Below are positions 17,854 to 27,115 of a stretch of DNA of 64,000 bases, piece after piece (positions within the stretch are counted from its first letter, which is position 1; every line of letters starts with the position of its first letter). The DNA lies in assembly GCA_963782495.1 (NCBI GenBank), contig CAWAJU010000009.1:248001-312000 (forward strand), read 5' to 3'. The translations under genes and the position numbers were made by a program. Source of the stretch: DASQBT01 sp963782495 (GTDB taxonomy: Bacteria; Pseudomonadota; Gammaproteobacteria; Burkholderiales; Thiobacillaceae). The notes beneath the pieces are model-generated. The model was not told the DNA's origin, ran no database searches, and saw only the letters and a list, made by a program, of their open reading frames with translations.

Positions 17854-19305
17854 CTAATCCGCCATGCAGATGTACTTGGTTTCCAGGTACGCCTCAATGC
17901 CTTCCGCGCCGCCTTCGCGCCCTAGTCCGGATTGTTTGACGCCGCCGAAGGGCGCGACTTCGGTGGAGATCACCCCGGCGTTTACCCCGACCATGCCGAA
18001 TTCCAGCGCTTCCGATACACGCCAGATGCGCGCCATGTCACGCGTGTAGAAATAGGCAGCCAAGCCGTAATCGGTGGCGTTGGCCAGGCGGATCGCTTCC
18101 GCCTCGTCGGCAAAGCGCAGCACCGGTGCGACCGGGCCAAAGGTTTCCTCGCGGCACACACGCATGCCGTGTGTGGCTTCTGCGAGCACCGTTGGTTCGA
18201 AGAAATTGCCACCCAGGATGTGGCGCCCGCCGCCGCAAACCACTCGGGCGCCGTTCTCCACGGCGTCGTGGATGTGAGCCTCCACCTTGCTTGCTGCCGC
18301 CCCGCTGACTAACGGGCCTACGGTCACGCCGTCCTCCAGACCGTTGCCGACTTTCATGCCCGACACCGCTTCCGCCAGACGGGCCACGAAGGTTTCGTAG
18401 ATGCCCTGTTGCACCATGATGCGATTGGCGCACACGCAGGTCTGCCCGGCATTGCGATACTTGGAGGCCAGGGCGCCCGCAACTGCCGCGTCGAGATCGG
18501 CATCGTCGAACACGATGAAGGGAGCGTTGCCGCCGAGTTCCAGGGAAATACTCTTCAGGCTCCCGGCGCAGTCAGCCATGAGGCGCTTGCCGGTCTCGGT
18601 GGAGCCGGTGAAGGAGAGTTTGCGCACCAGGGGATGGGATGTAAGTTCCGCGCCGATGGCGGAGGCCAGACCCGTCACGACATTGAGTACCCCAGCCGGA
18701 AAGCCCGCCTGTTCCGCCAGTGCCGCCAGCGCCAGCGCGCTGAAAGGCGTCTTTGAAGCAGGTTTGGCCACCACGGTGCAGCCTGCGGCCAGTGCCGCGC
18801 CAGCCTTGCGCGTGAGCATGGCGGCAGGGAAGTTCCACGGCGTGATGAGGGCTGCCACACCCATGGGCTGTTTCAGGGTCAATACTCGCCGCCCCTGCCA
18901 GGGAGAGGGAATCACCCGGCCGTAGATACGCTTGCCTTCTTCCGCGAACCATTCAAGAAAGCCGGCCGCGTAGGCGACCTCGCCACTCGCTTCGAAGAGC
19001 GGCTTGCCCTGTTCCAGAGTCATGAGCCTAGCCAGGTCGTCAGCGTGCGCAAGCATCAGTGCGTGCCAGTGGCGCAACAACGCAGAGCGTTCTCTGGCCG
19101 GCCTGTCGCGCCACTCTGGAAAGGCAGACCACGCGGCATCGATGGCCCGCGCAGTTTCGACTCGGCCGAGTGCGGGAACCTTACCAAGCTGGTCTCCGGT
19201 GGCGGGGTTAAGGACTGCGACGACGGCGCCTTCGTCTGCGCTCACCCAAGCGCCGCCTATGTACGCCTGTTCGCGGAACAAAAACGGGTATTTCAGGCCA
19301 TGCAT
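17854..19305 (-). CDS. gabD: Succinate-semialdehyde dehydrogenase
   Basis: 483 residues from the ATG at 19305 (MHGLKYPFLF), chosen for its TAGGAGACC ribosome site and because E. coli GabD is 482 residues; the frame extends 35 codons further without support. Aldehyde dehydrogenase landmarks are complete: PWNFPAAMLTRK, catalytic Glu in SLELGGNAPFIVFDDADLD, and catalytic Cys in AGQTCVCANR. Converts succinate semialdehyde to succinate with NAD(P)+, the last step of the GABA shunt. No gabT is adjacent, so other aldehydes are possible substrates. Confidence 0.9.
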   Translation of the reverse strand: MHGLKYPFLFREQAYIGGAWVSADEGAVVAVLNPATGDQLGKVPALGRVETARAIDAAWSAFPEWRDRPARERSALLRHWHALMLAHADDLARLMTLEQGKPLFEASGEVAYAAGFLEWFAEEGKRIYGRVIPSPWQGRRVLTLKQPMGVAALITPWNFPAAMLTRKAGAALAAGCTVVAKPASKTPFSALALAALAEQAGFPAGVLNVVTGLASAIGAELTSHPLVRKLSFTGSTETGKRLMADCAGSLKSISLELGGNAPFIVFDDADLDAAVAGALASKYRNAGQTCVCANRIMVQQGIYETFVARLAEAVSGMKVGNGLEDGVTVGPLVSGAAASKVEAHIHDAVENGARVVCGGGRHILGGNFFEPTVLAEATHGMRVCREETFGPVAPVLRFADEAEAIRLANATDYGLAAYFYTRDMARIWRVSEALEFGMVGVNAGVISTEVAPFGGVKQSGLGREGGAEGIEAYLETKYICMAD

Positions 19306-19655
19306 TTTTCGGTCTCCTACTTTAAGGTCTTGAATGGTGCGTTTCAAATTGTCGGCACGCGACCGCCGAAACGTCACGCGGCCGGCCCATGGCCGTCGCC
19401 GCGGACCCAATCGACAGGCGCCAAGGCGGCTCCGGACTGGCCGCTCGGCTTCGTGGCAGAGTTTGCCTCAACGCTCAAGTTGCGCTGAGAATTGCCCGTC
19501 TTTAGGGCTAGCGAAGTAAAGCCAATTGAAGGTATGCTTTACCTTCGTCCCTTGTCATCAGGCAAGCGTAAGACAGGGGCCGACGGTTGCGCTCGACAGC
19601 GAACCTTAGCACCAGAACAAATCCTAATATTTATAACTAAACGGAGACTTCAGCC
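19306..19655. other. Intergenic region with inverted repeat
   Basis: 350 bp between divergent genes gabD and the DUF3617 gene. Besides the inverted repeat at 19528-19546 I see no gene or clear promoter in it. Confidence 0.5.
19528..19546. promoter_or_regulatory. Inverted repeat, possible operator
   Basis: GAAGGTA-N5-TACCTTC, a perfect 7-bp dyad; an outer, imperfect pairing of CGAAGTAAAGC with GCTTTACCTTCG overlaps it. Lies about 110 bp before the start at 19656. Could be an operator or an RNA hairpin. Confidence 0.4.
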
Positions 19656-20213
19656 ATGCAAACCAGAGAACACAAAATACCGGCCCTTATAACCGGACTG
19701 GCCATCGCCTTGCTTGCCTTGCCTTCCGCCTTTGCGATCGACAAACTTCCACGCAAGTCCGGAATGTGGGAAATGACAGTTGAAGTGACCATGTCCGGCC
19801 AGCCGGCGTCTGCTCCCACGAGTTGGCAGGTCTGTATCGATGGGACGCAGGATGACATCGCCGCGCCGAATTCCAGGGACATGAGCAAGCCCTGCGCCAA
19901 GGCGGAAATGAAGCGCAGCGGAAACGAGATCATCATCGACTCGGTTTGCAAGTATGACGAACTCACAAGCACCGGACGCACAGTGATTACCGGCGACCTT
20001 GGCAGCAGTTACCGGATGGAAAACACCAGCCATTTCGATCCGCCTATGCACGGAGTCAAGACATCCTCGTCGGTCACAACCGGCAAATGGCTTGGACCCT
20101 GCAAGGATTCTCAGTCTCATGGTGGCATGGCTGGCACAGGTGCTGCCAGCAATGCGAGGTTGGACGCAGAGGCAATGAAACAACTTCAGCAGGCGCAAGA
20201 GAAGAAACATTAG
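19656..20213 (+). CDS. DUF3617 family secreted protein
   Basis: 185 residues with a signal peptide (ALITGLAIALLALPSAFA). The DUF3617 signature is clear: LPRKSGMWEMTVEVTMSG, a Cys after WQVCIDG, then KPCAKAEMKRSGN and SVCKYDELTSTGRTVITGD. The C-terminus is a Gln/Lys-rich helix. Family function is unknown; it is common in periplasmic proteins of proteobacteria. Confidence 0.85.
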   Translation: MQTREHKIPALITGLAIALLALPSAFAIDKLPRKSGMWEMTVEVTMSGQPASAPTSWQVCIDGTQDDIAAPNSRDMSKPCAKAEMKRSGNEIIIDSVCKYDELTSTGRTVITGDLGSSYRMENTSHFDPPMHGVKTSSSVTTGKWLGPCKDSQSHGGMAGTGAASNARLDAEAMKQLQQAQEKKH

Positions 20214-20444
20214 ACTCGTGTTATGGCATGGCATGATAGGTGACAGCGGGGCAGGCAGGCTAGCGCCTTGCTCCATCTGCCGACTGCTGGCACCAGCCCG
20301 TGACGAACACAAACACGAGGATTATTGGCGCTGCAACGCGGCAGACGATGTAAGATCTGACGCAATGTCAACCAACCTTGTTTCATCAAGTCACTTCACC
20401 GCACGACCGATGTTAGCGATACCCGTTACAGAGAAGGAAACGAA

Positions 20445-20642
20445 TTGAGCTTTACCTACTGCGTGACATCCACCTGCCCACTGCGCAGGGACTGCAAACG
20501 TTTCGAAAACGATGCCGCGAGCCATTGCGTGTTCCGCACCTACGCGGATTTCAGCGAAGAACTGATCAGGGGAAAAGACAACGTGGTTTCCTGTCCGTTC
20601 TACATGCAAAAGACCAGCGACTTGCAGCAAAACGCGGCATAG
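20445..20642 (+). CDS. Small Cys-rich protein, 65 aa
   Basis: TTG start at 20445 with GAAGGAAA upstream. The product opens SFTYCVTSTCPLRRDCKRF and has further Cys at CVFRTY and SCPFYMQ. The C-x4-C-x5-C plus two C-terminal Cys pattern suggests a zinc site or iron-sulfur cluster in a cytoplasmic protein, as there is no signal peptide. It precedes the CxxCH paralogue B gene by 120 bp. Function unknown. Confidence 0.6.
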   Translation: MSFTYCVTSTCPLRRDCKRFENDAASHCVFRTYADFSEELIRGKDNVVSCPFYMQKTSDLQQNAA

Positions 20643-20762
20643 ACCGAGATTTTGCTGCGCCAAGGCGGGCGGGCGAGGTACCCCGGCGCAAGCAAGACTG
20701 CACCCTGCACGTGAGAGAGCGGGGGCAGGAATAGCAACAGAGGGGGTTGGACGAGGAGCTAA

Positions 20763-22001
20763 ATGATCGACTGGCTGTTGCGGTATGCATTGCCCATCCT
20801 GGCCTTTGCGGCGGCCTGCTCACCCGCCCTGGCACAATGGGGCATGAATGATGTGACCGTCATCTATCCGTTGCCCAAACACGCCGTAGATGCGAGCCAG
20901 CTGATTTCCCCGCAGGATCCCGGGCTCGGTGGTCCTTGGCTACCGCAGAAGGTTTACGTCAGGTTACCCGAGATCAACAAGGGGGAAGCCAAGGCTTATA
21001 CCTACCAGAATCTACGTGTGGTCGCCGTTCGACTGGACCCATGTTTCCGTGACGAAGGCAAGTGCCTCGCGCAGGTCCGGCTGGTGTGGCAGCCGGTTGG
21101 CAACTCGGTATACGGCTCAAGCTCTCCGCTTGGACAACTGGAAGCCAAGGACGCGGCCGTCCACAGTTTCTACACCCTTGATGCTGCCAGGTTCGGGGCA
21201 TTGCTCGAGGACTATGAGGCACTGCGCAAAGCCAACGCCTGGGATCTGTCGGCTGAACCTCTGCAGGTTCATCCAGTGCTGTTGAAGCAAGGACTGGACG
21301 GGCCGTTCGCGCGCGGACTGCGACAGCTGCTGGCGAGATATGTCGGGACCAGCACGCTGTGGCGGGTGACGGCGATGAAAACCTTTGTGGGCAACGATCA
21401 GTGGTCCTTCCTGGGTTTCAGCGTCAGCGGCGGCTTAGCCCGGGATATCGTCATACCGCGAACCCGAGGTGCGACCCAGCAGGCATTCCGCACCGCCGAG
21501 TCGACCCAAGCGGATTTCAGCGGCGGTGTCGTGACGCCTGCCCCGCAGGGTGGTGACAACGTGCTGCCCATACTGCAGAACTCCCGGTTTCTGCGTGGCG
21601 ATGCCCCGGATTCACTCAGTGCGCTGGGGAAGGCAATTGCCGATATCGAGAATCCAAAAGTGCACACGCCCGAGACCATGGACTGCGTGAGTTGCCATAC
21701 GGCACAGGCTGCCGGGTCGGTGTTGTTTGAGCGCGTTGCCGGCCTGAGCGACATGCCTCAAGTAATGAAAGAGAAATTCAAGTCCGTCCTGCCGCTGCAG
21801 AACCTGGGTCTGCGACAGGGGAACACCCATGTGCTGCGCGCTCTGGGCTATGTCGATCGCGACCTGGTGCTGAGCCGACGCGTGATCAATGAGACAGCTA
21901 ATGTGGCGGAGAAGCTGAACCGGGACGCCGAGGATGCGTTGGCAGCCCGCCGCGCCAATCTGTTGATGCCAGATGGCAGGCTGGATTTTTCTGCGCTGTG
22001 A
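20763..22001 (+). CDS. Secreted CxxCH protein, paralogue B
   Basis: 412 residues, signal peptide cut near ALA-Q (about 24). It shares the block order of the gene at 4740: WGMNDVTVIYPLP, DPCFRDEGKCLAQVRLVWQP, LQVHPVLLKQGLDGPF, a CVSCH haem site at about 303-307, and THVLRALGYVDRD near the end. Identity by eye is around half over the whole length. It lacks the palindromic operator found at paralogue A. Start ATG follows GGACGAGGAG. Its neighbour downstream is a DUF2189 protein, not an NHL protein. Function unknown; probably a periplasmic mono-haem protein. Confidence 0.75.
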   Translation: MIDWLLRYALPILAFAAACSPALAQWGMNDVTVIYPLPKHAVDASQLISPQDPGLGGPWLPQKVYVRLPEINKGEAKAYTYQNLRVVAVRLDPCFRDEGKCLAQVRLVWQPVGNSVYGSSSPLGQLEAKDAAVHSFYTLDAARFGALLEDYEALRKANAWDLSAEPLQVHPVLLKQGLDGPFARGLRQLLARYVGTSTLWRVTAMKTFVGNDQWSFLGFSVSGGLARDIVIPRTRGATQQAFRTAESTQADFSGGVVTPAPQGGDNVLPILQNSRFLRGDAPDSLSALGKAIADIENPKVHTPETMDCVSCHTAQAAGSVLFERVAGLSDMPQVMKEKFKSVLPLQNLGLRQGNTHVLRALGYVDRDLVLSRRVINETANVAEKLNRDAEDALAARRANLLMPDGRLDFSAL

Positions 22002-22083
22002 AACCTCGGCTCAACCTTGCGGCCTGATCCAGGGCTGCACGGCGACAATGCTGCAACCGAACGCGAACAAATAGGAGGAATGC

Positions 22084-22899
22084 ATGTCGACGCTGCCCGA
22101 TTCGAACACGCCCGTGTCCCCTGAAGAAATGCCCTTTGTGGCGCCCTGCCGGATCCTGGATGCTGTTGCGCCGCTGCGCTGGCTGCGCCTGGGCTGGGCC
22201 GACTTTGCCCACGCGCCGCGCCTGAGTCTGGCCTATGGTCTGGTGCTGATGCTGCTCAGCCTGGCGCTCGGCGCGCTTACCTGGCGCTTTGGCACCCTGG
22301 CCCTGTATCTCGGATTTGCCACCGGCTTCGTGTTCGTCGGCCCGGTGCTAGCCGTTGGCCTGTATTCCATCAGCCGTCAGTTGGAAGCTGGGCAGGCCCC
22401 GGTACTCGGTTACTGCATGCGCGAGGGCTGGGATCATATCCGTGACCTGCTGGTGCTGGGCCTGGTGCTGCTGGTCGTGCTGCTTGTTTGGGCGCGGGCC
22501 GCGACGACGATGTATATCTTCTTCCCCGAAGAGGCCAATCCGGACTGGCAACAATTGCTGCCGTTTCTGGGTCTGGGCAGCCTGGTCGGAGCGCTGTTCG
22601 CCGCCATCGTGTTTGCCGCCAGTGCCTTTTCCCTGCCGATGATCCTGGACCGCAGGGTGGATTCCATTACCGCCATTGTGACCAGCGTGAATGCCGTACT
22701 GCGCAACAAGAAACCCTTGTTCCTCTGGGCTGCCCTGATCGCGCTGTTTGTCGCCCTGGGCTTTGCCACCGCCTTTCTCGGCTTTGCCGTGCTGCTGCCC
22801 GTGATCGGGCACGCGACGTGGCATGCCTACCGCGAGGCCATAGACGCATCAGCCTGGCCACGGAACGAGTCAGTGCAAAGCGAAGAACTGGCAGCCTGA
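22084..22899 (+). CDS. DUF2189 family membrane protein
   Basis: 271 residues with about six hydrophobic helices (residues 48-66, 70-95, 122-142, 158-185, 210-228, 230-245). The opening RWLRLGWADFAHAPRLSLAYG and the closing PVIGHATWHAYREAID are characteristic of DUF2189. Start follows AGGAGG. Lies 82 bp after paralogue B in the same direction, possibly co-transcribed. The family is often found near cytochrome oxidase genes, but its role is not known. Confidence 0.85.
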   Translation: MSTLPDSNTPVSPEEMPFVAPCRILDAVAPLRWLRLGWADFAHAPRLSLAYGLVLMLLSLALGALTWRFGTLALYLGFATGFVFVGPVLAVGLYSISRQLEAGQAPVLGYCMREGWDHIRDLLVLGLVLLVVLLVWARAATTMYIFFPEEANPDWQQLLPFLGLGSLVGALFAAIVFAASAFSLPMILDRRVDSITAIVTSVNAVLRNKKPLFLWAALIALFVALGFATAFLGFAVLLPVIGHATWHAYREAIDASAWPRNESVQSEELAA

Positions 22900-22985
22900 T
22901 TGCCGGGGATGCAAGCGCTCACGCATCAGGCTGCGTAACATGCATGATGTCTACAGCCACACTCCCGCATGTTCACTCATCTGCC

Positions 22986-23561
22986 TCAGGGTGCCGCGAT
23001 ATCTTCCACCGCATCGCTGTTGAAAATAAGTTTCACCTCGTCAGGAATGACCGGCACATAGGTGTTCATGCCGAATTCAGACCGCTTGATTTGCGCCCAG
23101 GCATCAAAGCCGCACACCGGCTTTTTCATGACTGGGTTCAGGCCACAGGCGATGCGGGTGACGTGCAGCGTCACCGGCTTGGTCACCCCGCGCAGCGTCA
23201 GGTTGCCTTCCACCGTCGCATGGTCCTTGCCCGGATAGGTCACCTTGGTTGACTTGTAAGTCATGGTCGGATATTGGGCAGCATCGAAGAACGGCGCGGC
23301 CAGCAGATCTTCGTCGCGCTTGGCATTGCCGGTATCCAGCGAGTTGACCTGGATCGTGGCGTCCACCGCGCCCAGGTTCTTCTCCCGGTCCATGGTGATC
23401 TTGCCGGCAGTCTGATTGAATTGGCCATGCAAAGTGGAAAACGCCAGATGACGGATTTCAAACTGCGGATAGGTGTGAGCCGGATCCAGGGTATAGGTCG
23501 CGGCGTGGGCAGAAACAGAACAGGCCAGCGAAGCAAGCAATGCGGTGATCATCATGCGCAT
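22986..23561 (-). CDS. YceI family periplasmic protein
   Basis: 191 residues from the ATG at 23561 behind AAAAGGAG; the frame runs 43 codons further without a ribosome site. Signal peptide (ITALLASLACSVSAHA), then the lipocalin-like YceI barrel: YTLDPAHTYPQFEIRHLAFST, NSLDTGNAKRDEDLLAAPFF, LTLRGVTKPVTLHV, and the end RSEFGMNTYVPVIPDEVKL. Family members bind isoprenoid lipids. A fragment of a second copy lies at 24154-24282. Confidence 0.9.
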   Translation of the reverse strand: MRMMITALLASLACSVSAHAATYTLDPAHTYPQFEIRHLAFSTLHGQFNQTAGKITMDREKNLGAVDATIQVNSLDTGNAKRDEDLLAAPFFDAAQYPTMTYKSTKVTYPGKDHATVEGNLTLRGVTKPVTLHVTRIACGLNPVMKKPVCGFDAWAQIKRSEFGMNTYVPVIPDEVKLIFNSDAVEDIAAP

Positions 23562-23712
23562 GGGAGTCTCCTTTTGAGAAGTCGATTGAGCGTTGGTGTT
23601 TCGATAGGCTGCAAGCGTACGCTGGCCAACATCCTGGAACCAGCTGGAATTCCTGAATGAGTCATTCAATCGTTTTGAACCTGGGTTCAAGCCAAAGGTT
23701 CCGGTACATGCC

Positions 23713-24084
23713 TTGATCTACCAGATACTCGCCGACCTCGTCGTCCTCATCCACTTGGTGTTCATCGGTTTCGTCCTATTCGGCGGCCTTCTCGCCTTGC
23801 GCTGGCGCTGGGTGCCCTGGCTGCATCTTCCGGCCGCGCTGTGGGGTGCGTTCGTGGAGTTCACCGGACTCATCTGCCCGCTCACACCGCTGGAAAATGC
23901 GCTGCGGCAGGCTGCGGGCGGCGCCGCGTATGCGGGAGATTTTGTCGCGCAGCACGTTATTCCAATCATCTATCCCGCTACGCTGACGCGGGAACTGCAG
24001 ATCAGGCTGGGGCTGCTCGTCTGCCTGATCAACCTGGGTCTCTATCTGGCCTTCTGGCGCCGCCTGCGCCAAGCCCGGTCCTGA
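23713..24084 (+). CDS. DUF2784 family membrane protein
   Basis: 123 residues from a TTG at 23713; no ATG exists in frame. The sequence matches DUF2784: LVVLIHLVFIGFVLFGG, RWRWVPWLHLPAALWGAFVEFTGLICPLTPLEN, and a third helix near the C-terminus. Three to four membrane segments. Function unknown. Confidence 0.8.
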   Translation: MIYQILADLVVLIHLVFIGFVLFGGLLALRWRWVPWLHLPAALWGAFVEFTGLICPLTPLENALRQAAGGAAYAGDFVAQHVIPIIYPATLTRELQIRLGLLVCLINLGLYLAFWRRLRQARS

Positions 24085-24153
24085 CTGCTCGGATGCTTCC
24101 ACCGCTGTCCAGTGGATCACAGGCCGTTCCGGAATTTGGCCGACATCGCCACC

Positions 24154-24282
24154 CTGTATCGCTTCGTTGTTGAGGGTGAGCTTCAGTTCGTTGGCAGGCA
24201 AAGGAAGACAGCTCTTGGTGCCGAGTGCCGAGCGCTTGATACTCGCATAGGAGTCAACGTTGCAAGGCAAACCCTTGATAGG
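24154..24282 (-). pseudogene. YceI remnant
   Basis: On the minus strand one frame reads PIKGLPCNVDSYASIKRSAL, then GTKSCLPLPANELKLTLNNE. This aligns with the C-terminal part of the intact YceI 0.6 kb away (KPVCGFDAWAQIKRSEFGMN... DEVKLIFNSD). No signal peptide or N-terminal barrel strands are present in frame. It is what is left of a duplicated copy. Confidence 0.6.
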
Positions 24283-24518
24283 GGTATTCCGTGAAACCCT
24301 TGCGGGTTGCCACGAGCTATCGACCACTCGCCCAGCTTGGCCGCGATCGCAATCTAAACCGATGCGGTCCTTCAACCAAGAGGAAAAGGGCGCCAGATGA
24401 CCGCGGTACGCAGACACGTGCGAATGAGCGGACGCGAAGCTGCGGGATTCAAACCGTGTCACTTGTGTTTCGGTTAATTTAGGATAGGATCATTTCCATA
24501 AGCTAAGTGGCGCTGAAT

Positions 24519-24542
24519 GGCCGGGGATTTTCTGCCTCGGCC
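24519..24542 (+). other. GC-rich hairpin before the PEP-CTERM gene
   Basis: GGCCGGGG (24519-24526) pairs with CCTCGGCC (24535-24542), one G-T pair, 8-nt loop, then TTTGCTT. It sits 28 bp before the ATG at 24570. It may be a terminator of the upstream region or a leader structure of the GDSL gene. Confidence 0.5.
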
Positions 24543-24569
24543 TTTGCTTGAATCTGGGGGGGTCAAGAA

Positions 24570-25565
24570 ATGAAAGAGGTCATTGCGCGTCTGATCACAT
24601 TGATCGCATTCCTGCTGATGGGCGCCAGCGCGTTGGCCTCGCCCTTCAGCCGCATGTATTCATTCGGGGACAGCCTCTCGGACGTCGGCAGCAACCCGTC
24701 AGCAGTGCTGAGCATCTACACATTGCTTGGCAACACATGCGACCCCGGCCATCCCTGCCCGCCCTATGTGGGCGGCCACTATACAAACGGTCCGACTGCC
24801 GCGGAATATCTGGCTGACGCCGTCGTGTCGGGCGGCGCCAACCCGGCAAACTTCTACAGCTATGCGGTTGCTGGCGCCACCTCGGGCATCGGCAACTTTG
24901 GCGACGGTGGTACCGCCACCACTGTTGGCCTCTTTGGATTGCCTGCCATGGCCCAGGAAATCGGCTTATACGTGACGCTTTCTGGCGGCGTGGCCGACCC
25001 TGGTGCCTTGTATTTCATCTGGGGCGGAGCCAATGATTTTCTGACTGGCGACGATGCTGGCAACGCTGCACAGAACATTGCCAACTATGTCGGCGCGCTG
25101 GCCGCGATAGGCGCAACCCACATACTGGTCCCCAATCTTCCGGATCTGAGCCTCACGCCTTTTGTACAAAGCCTGGGGCCACCTGGGGTGGCGGCAGGCC
25201 ATGGGTTCTCGACTGACTTCAACTCCACCCTCGCCGGCTTGCTCGACAACCTGAGCGTGCTGTTTCCGACCACCGACATTATCCAGTTCGACACCTACTC
25301 ATTCTTCAATGATGTTGTGACCTACCCCGGCAAGTACGGCTTTACCGATGCACAGGATGCCTGCCTGCTCACGCCGTCCTGCATCGCAAGCGACTTTGTG
25401 TCCTGGGATGGCTTCCACCCCACCACCCACGCGGATGCGGTCATTGCGGCGGCCTTTGCCAAGTCGGTTCCGGAGCCGGCCAGCGTCTTCCTGCTCGCAA
25501 TTGGTTTGCTTGCGTTGTTGGCGAAAAATACTCAAGTTCGCGGGACGCGCCTGGCGCGCAGCTAG
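24570..25565 (+). CDS. PEP-CTERM GDSL-family lipase/esterase
   Basis: 331 residues. Signal peptide (ITLIAFLLMGASALA), then GDSL block I (MYSFGDSLSDVGSN, nucleophile Ser), the Gly block in YAVAGATSG, block III WGGANDF, and the catalytic D-x-x-H in WDGFHPTTHAD. The C-terminus is a complete PEP-CTERM sorting signal: VPEPASV, a hydrophobic helix, and a basic tail RGTRLARS. The enzyme should be an extracellular hydrolase processed by the EpsH exosortase, whose gene is not in this window. It shows that the strain makes an exosortase-linked extracellular matrix. Confidence 0.9.
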   Translation: MKEVIARLITLIAFLLMGASALASPFSRMYSFGDSLSDVGSNPSAVLSIYTLLGNTCDPGHPCPPYVGGHYTNGPTAAEYLADAVVSGGANPANFYSYAVAGATSGIGNFGDGGTATTVGLFGLPAMAQEIGLYVTLSGGVADPGALYFIWGGANDFLTGDDAGNAAQNIANYVGALAAIGATHILVPNLPDLSLTPFVQSLGPPGVAAGHGFSTDFNSTLAGLLDNLSVLFPTTDIIQFDTYSFFNDVVTYPGKYGFTDAQDACLLTPSCIASDFVSWDGFHPTTHADAVIAAAFAKSVPEPASVFLLAIGLLALLAKNTQVRGTRLARS

Positions 25566-25569
25566 CGGA

Positions 25570-26334
25570 TTAGTCGACCGGGGCTGACCGATGTGGGCCC
25601 CAGGCCGCCAGCCTTTTCGCGGACAAGCCGAAGGCCTGCAGAAAACGCACCCGGCTTGCACTGCGCTCGTGGGCCGCCGCGACACCTCCGCCATCGTCTT
25701 GGTCCGCTCTCAGATAAGACAGTGCGCTGTCCTCGATGTTGCAGCGGCAAGCCTGGGCGGCAAGCAGGGCGCCAACCCAGTCGGCCTCGCGTTCCTGCTG
25801 CTGCCACAGTACTGACATGCGCAAGGCCAGGATGAAGTTGTCTTCCAGCAGTTGCATGGCCTCCGCGCCCTTGCGGGTCCAGTTCTCAGGCTTGCCGGAC
25901 AGGGCCGTCGCGGCCACGGCATCTTCATCGAAGTGGCGCTGGGCGATATGCACGATCTCGTGGCCGATCAGGAATGAAAGGTGACAGAAGCCCAGCTTGA
26001 GCGCGGACGGAGCAATGACGACCGCATTGGGTGCAAACGAATAGGCTGGACCGTTGGCCTCGCTGGGCGCCCGCAGGAAATGAACCTTCTTGAGTCCTGC
26101 GAGCCTTGCCATCGTTCGCCATTCCGGCCTGACCCGCATGGGCCGGCAGCCGTCGCAAGGCGTGTAGGTCCAGTCGAACCGCGGGGTGGTGGGCTGATCC
26201 GGAAACCACTTGGCGCGGGTGGAATTCCCGGCCTCGGCGAACAGGGGCGTCAGCAACAAGGCACAAGCGATCCAGCCAGATACTCGAACAGGTGTGAATC
26301 GCACGATGCGCAGAATCAACGCAGCACAAGCCAT
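25570..26334 (-). CDS. M48-like zinc metallopeptidase, secreted
   Basis: 254 residues from the ATG at 26334 behind GGGAGG; the frame extends further without support. N-terminal signal/anchor (VSGWIACALLLTPLFAEA). The zinc motif HEIVH lies in FLIGHEIVHIAQRH and the third ligand in EREADWVGALLA, the M48 layout. A DGCRPMRVRPEW segment adds cysteines N-terminal to the domain. The C-terminus has AFGLSAKRLAAWG. Probably cleaves periplasmic proteins; substrate unknown. Tail-to-tail with the GDSL gene, 4 bp apart. Confidence 0.75.
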   Translation of the reverse strand: MACAALILRIVRFTPVRVSGWIACALLLTPLFAEAGNSTRAKWFPDQPTTPRFDWTYTPCDGCRPMRVRPEWRTMARLAGLKKVHFLRAPSEANGPAYSFAPNAVVIAPSALKLGFCHLSFLIGHEIVHIAQRHFDEDAVAATALSGKPENWTRKGAEAMQLLEDNFILALRMSVLWQQQEREADWVGALLAAQACRCNIEDSALSYLRADQDDGGGVAAAHERSASRVRFLQAFGLSAKRLAAWGPHRSAPVD

Positions 26335-26593
26335 ACAACCTCCCGCACTGTTTCGGGCCCACTCTATGACTATATGCGGTTGCAGTGCAGATTTCTTGAG
26401 ACTGTTTCGGCTATGGACCGACCGCCACACTTTCGATCCGGACTAAGTTTGCCTCGATCACGAAAACTGTGATGGCCCCACTCGCAGCACAGGCTATCCT
26501 TAGAGCAGCGGTGCAATATGCGCAAGATGCATTACTGATGCGCATGCCCGGGTGATGCAGGGCTGCGCCTGATTGTCGAAAAGGAGCTTGATC

Positions 26594-26971
26594 ATGAAAC
26601 CCCGGCTTTCCCGTATTACCTTGTGTCTGACCCTGACCATAGCAGGCGGAATGGCAGGATTGTGGAGCAGTACCACGCAAGCCGCGGGTGATGCCGCGGC
26701 AGGAGAAAAGAAGGCCTATTTCTGTTCCACCTGCCATGGTGCGGATGGCAACGCCACCATCACCGGCACGCCGCGGCTCGCGGGGATGAGTGTCAAGCAG
26801 TTCACCGCGAAGATGAAGGCCTACAAGTCCGGCAAGGTCGTTTACCATCCCATGATGGCGATCCTGACGAGCGGGTTGAATGACCAGGACATCGCTGACC
26901 TGGCAGCCTTCTATGCCAGCCGCAAACCCCAGGACAGCGTGAAACCCTATAGTTCGCCGTCGTTGAACTAG
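26594..26971 (+). CDS. Class I cytochrome c
   Basis: 125 residues from the ATG at 26594 behind AAAGGAG. Signal peptide (LTLTIAGGMAGLWSSTTQA). One haem site, CSTCHG, at about residues 43-47, and an axial Met candidate in YHPMMAILTSGLNDQDI. The layout GxGxKKAYFCSTCHGADGNA fits small c4/c5-type periplasmic electron carriers. Stands alone. Confidence 0.88.
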   Translation: MKPRLSRITLCLTLTIAGGMAGLWSSTTQAAGDAAAGEKKAYFCSTCHGADGNATITGTPRLAGMSVKQFTAKMKAYKSGKVVYHPMMAILTSGLNDQDIADLAAFYASRKPQDSVKPYSSPSLN

Positions 26972-27115
26972 GCGCAGGAAGGCGGCAGGCGCGGTACAAG
27001 TGCACGCAGGCCTATGAATGGTGGCGTACGCAGCGGGTGTTTTCGCGGCGACGTTCGGCCGACGCGGGACACTTCGATTGCAAGCTGGCAGCCCCGGCGA
27101 CGGAACTGGCCGGGC

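Noticed and set aside
24530..24552. Sigma-54 promoter before the PEP-CTERM gene
   Set aside because: TGCCTC-N5-TTGCT has correct spacing but lacks the GG of the -24 box, which is critical.
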